Origin: Spartobacteria bacterium UBA5019
GTDB lineage: Bacteria; Verrucomicrobiota; Verrucomicrobiia; Chthoniobacterales; Terrimicrobiaceae
Length of the DNA stretch: 5,111 nt
NCBI GenBank assembly: GCA_002396485.1
Contig: DGXZ01000007.1
Span: 1-5,111, forward strand
Reading direction: 5' to 3'
Below, one piece after another: positions 1 through 4,392 of this stretch. The notes below the pieces were generated by a model. It saw nothing but the letters and a program-made list of their open reading frames with translations, did no database searches and was not told where the DNA came from. Every line of letters begins with the position of its first letter. Position 1 is the first letter of the stretch. A program made the translations under genes and the position numbers.

Positions 1-494
1 AATGGTTTAAAAAATGTTGATTGATCGAGCTTTAAAACAAGTTCAAGCAAATTACAACTCTTTTTCCCAAGCGCATGGATATCTGTGAGGAGTTTATTAA
101 ATGACTTATCTTCTTTATTTTGCAATGAATCTGCATTTGCTTCTTTCTGAAGCTGCTCAAGCATCTTCATCATTGGGTCAAGTTCTCGCTTCTTTCGCTC
201 TGCCACTATGCGTTGCGCTACTTCCCAAATGTCTTTCTCGGCGTAGAAATATTCTTTACGCTCACCAGGTCTATTTTCACGAAAGACGAGCCCCCAGCTG
301 ATCAACTCTCGCAGGTTCATATTGGCGTTGCCACGAGAGATGCTCAGAGCTTCCATGACTTGCTCAGCGGTCAGTGCATTATCACTGCACAGAAGCAGAC
401 CGTGAACTTGAGCCATCGTGCGGTTGATGCCCCATTCAACCCCAACAGTTCCCCAAATCTGAACAAATCGATTTTTAGCGTCTTCTAGTTTCAT
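1..494 (-). CDS. GbsR/MarR-family transcriptional regulator, partial (3' end outside window)
   Basis: I translated the minus strand from the ATG at 494; the frame stays open for 164 codons to the left edge, so the C-terminus is missing. The protein is a winged-helix DNA-binding regulator of the GbsR type. Residues about 10-35 contain the family-like WGTVGVEWGINRTMAQVHG segment. Residues about 41-70 form the helix-turn-helix, with recognition-helix text SRGNANMNLRELISWGLV, and residues 71-84 look like the wing (RENRPGERKEYFY). The rest is charged and helical (about 88-120 and 131-158), as expected for a dimerisation region. Family members are usually about 170-180 residues, so probably only a short tail is missing. 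The start is supported by a promoter and operator directly upstream; the Shine-Dalgarno sequence is weak (AGAAAG, close to the ATG). GbsR itself is a choline-sensing repressor in Bacillus, but many relatives have unknown ligands and nothing here identifies the effector. Base composition is more AT-rich than the downstream genes, suggesting separate origin. Confidence 0.85.
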   Translation of the reverse strand, partial: MKLEDAKNRFVQIWGTVGVEWGINRTMAQVHGLLLCSDNALTAEQVMEALSISRGNANMNLRELISWGLVFRENRPGERKEYFYAEKDIWEVAQRIVAERKKRELDPMMKMLEQLQKEANADSLQNKEDKSFNKLLTDIHALGKKSCNLLELVLKLDQSTFFKP

Positions 495-544
495 ACTTTC
501 TATACTTTCAGAATATATTGAAAGTATAGAATAAATGAAACTAT
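493..544. promoter_or_regulatory. Palindromic operator with four GAAAGTAT-type half-sites
   Basis: The core is a perfect 13-bp inverted repeat, TTCTATACTTTCA at 498-510 and TGAAAGTATAGAA at 519-531, with an 8-bp centre. A further ATACTTTC at 493-500 repeats the left half-site in direct orientation at a 9-bp step and overlaps the regulator's start codon. A near-copy TGAAACTAT at 536-544 (one mismatch) sits in the promoter spacer. MarR-like dimers bind inverted repeats of this kind, and the position over the -10 box, transcription start and start codon suggests negative autoregulation. Assignment to this regulator is inferred from proximity. Confidence 0.65.
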
Positions 545-552
545 CAAGTCAA
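523..552 (-). promoter_or_regulatory. Sigma-70-like promoter of the GbsR-type regulator
   Basis: On the minus strand a -35 hexamer TTGACT (552-547) and a -10 hexamer TATACT (528-523) each match consensus at five of six positions. They are separated by 18 bp. Transcription would start near 515-517, giving a leader of about 20 nt before the ATG at 494. The -10 box lies inside the right arm of the perfect inverted repeat and the spacer contains a further half-site, which fits autorepression. No transcript data are available, so the start site is inferred. Confidence 0.6.
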
Positions 553-575
553 GCTGATTTTCAAACACAAGATTT

Positions 576-597
576 CGTGAGGCGGACAGCCTCTACG
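576..597. repeat. Short imperfect hairpin (possible extragenic palindrome)
   Basis: GAGGC (579-583) and GCCTC (589-593) pair around the loop GGACA. The stem extends outward as CGT (576-578) with ACG (595-597) if T594 is bulged. There is no T-run on either side, so it is not a convincing intrinsic terminator, although it lies about 25 bp beyond the stop of the minus-strand lipoprotein remnant. It could be one copy of a dispersed REP-like palindrome; only one copy is in this window, so that is a guess. Confidence 0.3.
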
Positions 598-621
598 TGG
601 GGTGTTCATGGCGCCATCGGG

Positions 622-907
622 TCAGCGGGCCAGGAAGCGCTGGGTGCGGGCTCCTTTTGAGGGCCAGGTGTAATGCGAGGCATACTGGTAGAAAAATGGC
701 GTGGGTTCGATCGTGATGGGAGCACTGCCAGGAACAGGGCCGTTTCTATCCACCAAAGCGCTTGGTCGTGCGGTCGGGATTTTGATTCCCACAGGGCTTG
801 GGCTGAACGCGCTTGGGCTCTGGCTCAGGCTTCTGCATAGCGGCGCAGGCGCTGAGTAGCAGGGCGAGAATGAGCGACTGCTTGCTGCTGCAAGCGGATC
901 GTGGCAT
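622..907 (-). pseudogene. Small lipoprotein gene, apparently frameshifted
   Basis: From the ATG at 907 the minus strand encodes a short lipoprotein signal. It has a basic start, a hydrophobic stretch LILALLL (residues 12-18) and a lipobox LLSAC with the acylated cysteine at residue 21. A Pro/Glu/Lys-rich linker (residues 25-38) follows. This frame stops at 746 after only 53 residues of poorly structured sequence. The frame shifted by one base stays open from about 795 to a TGA at 622 and gives a more protein-like tail, including the segment PITIEPTPFFYQYASHYTW. Joining the two frames near 795 would give a lipoprotein of about 95 residues, so a single-base indel in the linker is the simplest reading. 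I recognise no family. There is no good ribosome binding site. A sequencing error, or a genuine 53-residue lipoprotein, are alternatives. Confidence 0.4.
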
Positions 908-931
908 CGGGATAAAAGAACACTCACCCGC

Positions 932-1123
932 ATGAAAAAGGCCCTCCATGCTGCCTTCAAACAACTCGCCGCGGATATCGAAAACATCAAAGTCGGCGCC
1001 GCCGTCGGAATCAGCGTTTATCCCCGCCCCGCTACCAGTATTACGATGCTCCTCCGCACCGCCGACCAAGCCATGTATTCAGCCAAAGGCACCGACAATC
1101 TCCTCACGGTGCGCGAATACTGA
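932..1123 (+). pseudogene. Remnant of a GGDEF (diguanylate cyclase) domain, C-terminal part only
   Basis: This 63-residue frame, opening at ATG 932 and ending with TGA at 1121-1123, matches the last part of a GGDEF domain. It starts with a helix (MKKALHAAF), then the beta-strand VGAAVGISVYP (residues about 21-31), then the conserved helix LLRTADQAMYSAKG (about 40-53). These correspond to the family's SiGia.yP and LL..AD.AMY.AK elements. The nucleotide-binding and catalytic core with the GG[DE]EF signature is absent. The open frame extends upstream only to an in-frame TAG near 860 and does not contain that signature. A fragment like this cannot make cyclic di-GMP, so I read it as a 5'-truncated, decayed gene. 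Base composition resembles the downstream host genes rather than the AT-rich left end. It is head-to-head with the lipoprotein remnant, and a deletion or insertion breakpoint probably lies near 860-930. Confidence 0.6.
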
Positions 1124-1127
1124 GTGT

Positions 1128-1160
1128 CCTGCCATGTTCCGGCAGGTGATGCTATTTTTT
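1128..1160 (+). terminator. Possible weak intrinsic terminator
   Basis: CCTGCC (1128-1133) pairs with GGCAGG (1141-1146) around a 7-nt loop. Six Ts follow at 1155-1160, but 8 nt separate stem and T-run, which is long for a Rho-independent terminator. It begins 5 bp after the stop of the GGDEF remnant, which suits its position as that gene's old terminator. The stem also lies just past the end of the minus-strand glycosyltransferase, where no T-run follows it. Confidence 0.3.
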
Positions 1161-2255
1161 CAGTAGGCCGGGTAGCCAAGTCCAGACGATCTGGGTGGAA
1201 ACGGCGTAGTTCCAGACCGCGCCGACCAGTGCGCCCGCAGCGCCCGCAAACCACCATGGAATATTTTGATCAAAAAGATATTCTGCAACTTGCACATTCA
1301 CCACGGCACCCATTCCGCAAACGACCATGTAGGCGATCAATCCCGGAACCAGCCGTCTGCCTTTCAAGCGCTGCTGACGGAAGGTCACAGAGTTGTTGAC
1401 CATGAAATTCGAAGCCATGGCGGCCAGGGTCGCTAAAATTTGTGCGGTGATGAATGGAACACCCGCGAGTTTGTGCAAAACTCCCAGTGTGCCGATGTGG
1501 AGGACCAATCCGCTCAAGCCAGCCAGCACATAAAGAACAAAACGAACCGGAACAAATCGTCCAAAAATTTTATCCAACAGCAGGTAAAGATATTCAAACG
1601 CCACCACGATATCCAGCTTGCTCTCGCCGTGCTGCCTTGTGCGGAATTCATACGGAAACTCCCGCACGCGGAGCGGGCGGCCAGCGGAAAGCACGATATC
1701 GAGCAGGATTTTAAAACCCTTCCCGGTCATCTGGCGCACGGTTTCTTCAAAAATATTGCGCCGAATCGCAAAAAACCCGCTCATCGGGTCGGTCAGCTCC
1801 GTCTTGCGAATGATGGACCCAATCTTCGTCGCGAACCGGCTCACAAAAACGCGCGACTTCGACCAATCCCCAGTCCCTCCACCCTTTCCAGTATAACGAC
1901 TTCCAACAGCCAGCTCCAACGCAGAATCCGCCTCAAAAGCCCGCAACATTGCCGGAAGAATCATCTCGTCATGCTGCAAGTCGCAATCCATCACGGCAAA
2001 AACATCCGCCGCACTCGAAGCCATTCCCTCCAAACAAGCCGATGCCAACCCTCGCCGCCCAATCCGCCGAATAAACCGCACGCGCGGCTTCGTGCGGGCC
2101 AGCTCCATCAAAACCTCCTGCGAACCATCCTGCGAATCATCATCAACGAAAACAATTTCCCAATCAAAGTCCGCCAGCAGCGCCTCGAGCCGTTCCACGA
2201 CAAGAGGGATATTGTCGCGTTCGTTATAGGCTGGGATGATGATGGAGTATTTCAA
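1152..2255 (-). CDS. Family 2 glycosyltransferase (DPM1/GtrB-like) fused to a GtrA membrane domain
   Basis: A 367-residue protein. Residues 1-230 form a cytoplasmic GT-A glycosyltransferase like dolichol/polyprenyl-phosphate sugar transferases. Visible motifs are IIPAYNERDNI (5-15), VDDDS (37-41), the metal-binding MDCDLQHD (89-96), GSRY (118-121), TDPMSGFF (155-162) and HGESKL (209-214). Residues 236-360 hold about four membrane helices with the GtrA-type segment NFMVNNSVTFR (283-293); GtrA proteins are proposed flippases for lipid-linked sugars. The fusion probably transfers a sugar from a nucleotide donor to polyprenyl phosphate at the inner membrane and aids its flipping; donor and acceptor are not readable. 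The start is TTG (2255-2253), as no in-frame ATG or GTG lies between the upstream stop and the catalytic motifs; the ribosome site is weak (GAG/AGAG). It starts 12 bp after the gmd stop and in the same frame, so co-transcription and translational coupling with gmd are likely. Confidence 0.9.
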   Translation of the reverse strand: MKYSIIIPAYNERDNIPLVVERLEALLADFDWEIVFVDDDSQDGSQEVLMELARTKPRVRFIRRIGRRGLASACLEGMASSAADVFAVMDCDLQHDEMILPAMLRAFEADSALELAVGSRYTGKGGGTGDWSKSRVFVSRFATKIGSIIRKTELTDPMSGFFAIRRNIFEETVRQMTGKGFKILLDIVLSAGRPLRVREFPYEFRTRQHGESKLDIVVAFEYLYLLLDKIFGRFVPVRFVLYVLAGLSGLVLHIGTLGVLHKLAGVPFITAQILATLAAMASNFMVNNSVTFRQQRLKGRRLVPGLIAYMVVCGMGAVVNVQVAEYLFDQNIPWWFAGAAGALVGAVWNYAVSTQIVWTWLPGLLKK

Positions 2256-2267
2256 TAGGATCTCTGA

Positions 2268-3284
2268 TTATCTATACGCCGGCGTCAGCGGATCTGGCAC
2301 GGGGAGTCCCTGCAGCGATGCCATGTCGGCGTCGACCATGATTTTTACGAGTTCCGGGAAGCGGACTTTGGGTTCCCAGTTGAGTTGTTTTTTGGCTTTC
2401 GCAGCGTCGCCGATGAGGAGGTCGACTTCGGCAGGGCGCTCGTAGCGGGCGTCGTATTTGATGTGGTCTTTCCAATCGAGATCTACGCGGGCGAAGGCGT
2501 GTTCGACGAATTCCTGAACGGTGTGGGTTTCGTTTGTGGCGATGACATAGTCGTCCGGTTGATCCTGTTGGAGCATGAGCCACATGGCTTCGACGTATTC
2601 GGGGGCATAACCCCAGTCGCGCTTGGCGTCGAGGTTGCCGAGGTAGAGGTGTTGCTGCTTGCCGAGTTTGATGGCGGCGGCGGCACGGGAGATTTTGCGG
2701 GTCACGAAGGTTTCGCCTCGGCGGGGGCTTTCGTGGTTGAAGAGGATGCCGTTCGAGGCATGCATGCCGTAGCCTTCGCGGTAGTTCACGGTGATCCAAT
2801 AGGCATACATTTTTGCCGCGCCGTAGGGGCTGCGTGGCCAGAAGGGAGTTGTTTCGGTCTGCGGCACGGCCTGCACCTTGCCGAACATCTCGCTGCTGGA
2901 GGCCTGATAAAATCTCGCATTCACGCCCGCTTCCCGCATGGCTTCTAAAATGCGCGTGGTGCCGATGCCGGTAACGTCGCCCGTGTATTCTGGAATATCA
3001 AAGCTAACTCGGACATGGCTTTGCGCGCCGAGATGATACACCTCGTCCGGCTTCAGGTCGTAGATGAGTTTCACCAGATTCACTCCATCGGCCAGGTCGC
3101 CGTAGTGGAGAAAAAGCTTTACGCCGTTGACATGCGGATCCGAGTAGATGTGGTCAATGCGCGCCGTGTTGAAAGTGCTCGCCCTGCGGATGATGCCATG
3201 GACTTCGTAGCCTTTGTTGAGAAGGAGGTCGGCGAGATAGCTGCCGTCTTGACCTGTGATGCCGGTGATGAGTGCTTTTTTCAT
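2268..3284 (-). CDS. gmd: GDP-mannose 4,6-dehydratase
   Basis: Gmd converts GDP-D-mannose to GDP-4-keto-6-deoxy-D-mannose using bound NADP(H) in the cytoplasm, the first step to GDP-L-fucose, GDP-D-rhamnose and related sugars. At 338 residues it is near full family length. It shows the Rossmann glycine motif GITGQDG (8-14), RRAS (33-36), YGDL (61-64), the active-site segment QASSSEMFG (127-135), the YxxxK pair Tyr154/Lys158, and the diagnostic run NHESPRRGETFVTRKISRA (183-201), then RDWGYAPEY (222-230) and YERPAEVD (281-288). Ser130 stands where E. coli Gmd has the catalytic Thr; Glu132, Tyr154 and Lys158 are kept. The ATG at 3284 fits the usual N-terminus and a stop lies just upstream in frame, but no Shine-Dalgarno precedes it. 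It is followed by the glycosyltransferase after 12 bp. No second-step enzyme (fucose synthase or rhamnose reductase) is in the window, so the final sugar is unknown. Confidence 0.96.
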   Translation of the reverse strand: MKKALITGITGQDGSYLADLLLNKGYEVHGIIRRASTFNTARIDHIYSDPHVNGVKLFLHYGDLADGVNLVKLIYDLKPDEVYHLGAQSHVRVSFDIPEYTGDVTGIGTTRILEAMREAGVNARFYQASSSEMFGKVQAVPQTETTPFWPRSPYGAAKMYAYWITVNYREGYGMHASNGILFNHESPRRGETFVTRKISRAAAAIKLGKQQHLYLGNLDAKRDWGYAPEYVEAMWLMLQQDQPDDYVIATNETHTVQEFVEHAFARVDLDWKDHIKYDARYERPAEVDLLIGDAAKAKKQLNWEPKVRFPELVKIMVDADMASLQGLPVPDPLTPAYR

Positions 3285-3337
3285 GAGATAGGAATGATTT
3301 TAACAAGGTTCGCTGTAATCCGCCGTGTTAGTCAGCG

Positions 3338-3376
3338 TCAGACTGAGCCGCGCACGCAAAAACTCAAGCCTCCTTT
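3338..3376 (-). other. Unattached strong Shine-Dalgarno with a nine-codon frame in the cdsA-gmd gap
   Basis: The 97-bp gap between cdsA and gmd contains AAAGGAGG on the minus strand (3376-3369), a full match to the anti-Shine-Dalgarno core. It is about 85 nt before the gmd ATG, too far to serve it. A TTG at 3367 two bases later opens a frame of nine codons ending in TGA at 3338. The short spacing and rare start make translation doubtful. It could be a leader peptide, a remnant of a lost gene start, or chance. I see no convincing -35/-10 pair for gmd in the gap, only an AT-rich TTAAAAT about 13 nt before its ATG. Confidence 0.2.
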
Positions 3377-3381
3377 GCGAC

Positions 3382-4356
3382 TCAGCCGATGCCTAGCACG
3401 AAGCGCATGTAGAAAAAGAGCAGCGGGGCTGTGAAAAGAATGCTGTCGATAAGGTCAAGCGTTCCGCCGATACCCGGCAGCATGGCGCTGGAGTCTTTCG
3501 TGTGCGCCCCGCGCTTCACAACCGACTCTGCGAGATCACCGACCACCGCCGCAAACCCGAGCAACAGACCCAGCACGGTGAGGTCGCCAAAGCGAAAGGC
3601 CGAGAGCCTTTCCGGCATAAGCGCATACATCCAGTAACTACAAAGCAGTGACGAGATGAGCGCTCCCACGAAACCCTCCCAAGTTTTTTTAGGGCTTATG
3701 TGCGGCGCGAAGGGCCGCCGACCGAAGAGACTGCCGAAGACATACGCACCCATGTCGCTGAATTTCGTCACGGCGACGAGATAGAGCACATAGTATTGGC
3801 CGGTCGTCATTCCACTTTCCAAACGCGGGGTGAGGTAAATGATTTTTGTGAGAAAACTGAAAAGCCAGGGAATATAAAAAAGCCCGAAAACCGTGTAGCT
3901 CATCGCCCGCAGGGGCTCGTTTTCCGTGCCGCGAAACATCTGCCGGGTAAAAATCGTCAGGAGAAAAAGCACCAGCACAAGCAACTCGAAGTCGTGGCTG
4001 TTGTCCGGTCCTTCCGACCGCACGATGACAAATCCGCCCACCAGCAACGCCGCCGCGCAGATGAGGCCCGTCAGCGTGAAGACGCTGATCCCGTCGTGCT
4101 CGAGCATGCGATAGTACTCCCATAGCGCCCGCAGCGACATAAAGGAGAGCAGCGAGAAGAAGCCGATATCCCACCCCGCAAAAACGGTCGTCAACATCAG
4201 CGCCCACAGCACCAGCGTGCTTGTGAGTCTGGAAAAAAATGTCAACCGCCCTGGCGTCATCGGCAGCACTCTGTCCGAGTCGATGGCGTTTCGCAATGCG
4301 GGAAGAAAGAAGGTCGCGGTGGATGCGTAGGCTTTTTCCCCCTTTCCAATTTGCAT
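3382..4356 (-). CDS. cdsA: Phosphatidate cytidylyltransferase (CDP-diacylglycerol synthase)
   Basis: CdsA makes CDP-diacylglycerol from phosphatidic acid and CTP in the inner membrane, the precursor of all major phospholipids. The 324-residue frame is strongly hydrophobic with about eight or nine membrane segments (roughly 45-62, 62-80, 93-113, 122-137, 153-175, 186-205, 228-247, 258-275, 305-322). Family motifs are KFSDMGAYVFG (198-208), SPKKTWEGFVG (221-231) and the C-terminal CDS signature: SVVKRGAHTKDSS (278-290) then LPGIGGTLDLIDS (293-305). Ile297 and Leu302 replace the usual His and Arg of the PGHGG..DR form, but the two signature aspartates (301, 304) remain. The start is uncertain. 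ATG 4356 has AAGGGGG upstream but leaves only 36 bp to the divergent secA ATG. ATG 4260 (residue 33) would give a more typical 292 residues and room for promoters. The first 32 residues carry no domain feature. Confidence 0.93.
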   Translation of the reverse strand: MQIGKGEKAYASTATFFLPALRNAIDSDRVLPMTPGRLTFFSRLTSTLVLWALMLTTVFAGWDIGFFSLLSFMSLRALWEYYRMLEHDGISVFTLTGLICAAALLVGGFVIVRSEGPDNSHDFELLVLVLFLLTIFTRQMFRGTENEPLRAMSYTVFGLFYIPWLFSFLTKIIYLTPRLESGMTTGQYYVLYLVAVTKFSDMGAYVFGSLFGRRPFAPHISPKKTWEGFVGALISSLLCSYWMYALMPERLSAFRFGDLTVLGLLLGFAAVVGDLAESVVKRGAHTKDSSAMLPGIGGTLDLIDSILFTAPLLFFYMRFVLGIG

Positions 4357-4392
4357 TCCCCCCCTTAAATGTCGCGCTCACCATTTTTCGCC
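4357..4392. promoter_or_regulatory. Divergent cdsA/secA intergenic region
   Basis: Only 36 bp separate the two ATGs if both long starts are right. On the minus strand a run of seven Gs (4364-4358) gives AAGGGGG, which can pair with the anti-Shine-Dalgarno through one G-U wobble, three bases before the cdsA ATG at 4356. On the plus strand no ribosome site precedes secA. I see no clear -35/-10 hexamers, so the secA promoter may lie further left, inside the annotated 5' end of cdsA. Confidence 0.3.

Noticed and set aside
213..488. Plus-strand open frames across the left end
   Set aside because: They are antisense to the GbsR-type regulator, whose helix-turn-helix and promoter are evident.
518..547. 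Divergent plus-strand promoter (TTGAAA, 18 bp, TATCAA)
   Set aside because: The -10 box is poor and the -35 box is simply the right operator half-site. No plus-strand gene with a credible start follows until the GGDEF remnant.
608..617. Perfect 10-bp palindrome ATGGCGCCAT
   Set aside because: It is an isolated short palindrome with no partner copies or neighbouring gene to regulate; chance in GC-rich DNA is enough.
1440..2258. Long plus-strand open frame of 272 codons
   Set aside because: It is antisense to the glycosyltransferase, whose motifs and membrane segments are unmistakable. The plus-strand product is rich in His, Arg, Pro and Asn with no recognisable domain.
2385..2948. Plus-strand open frame of 187 codons inside gmd
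   Set aside because: It is the mirror of highly conserved Gmd coding sequence; the Val/Phe/Gly-rich product is typical of the antisense of GC-rich genes.
3689..4384. Minus-strand open frame of 231 codons overlapping cdsA
   Set aside because: It is the neighbouring frame of cdsA; its product is Arg/Ala/His-rich with no domain, while the cdsA frame carries all family motifs.
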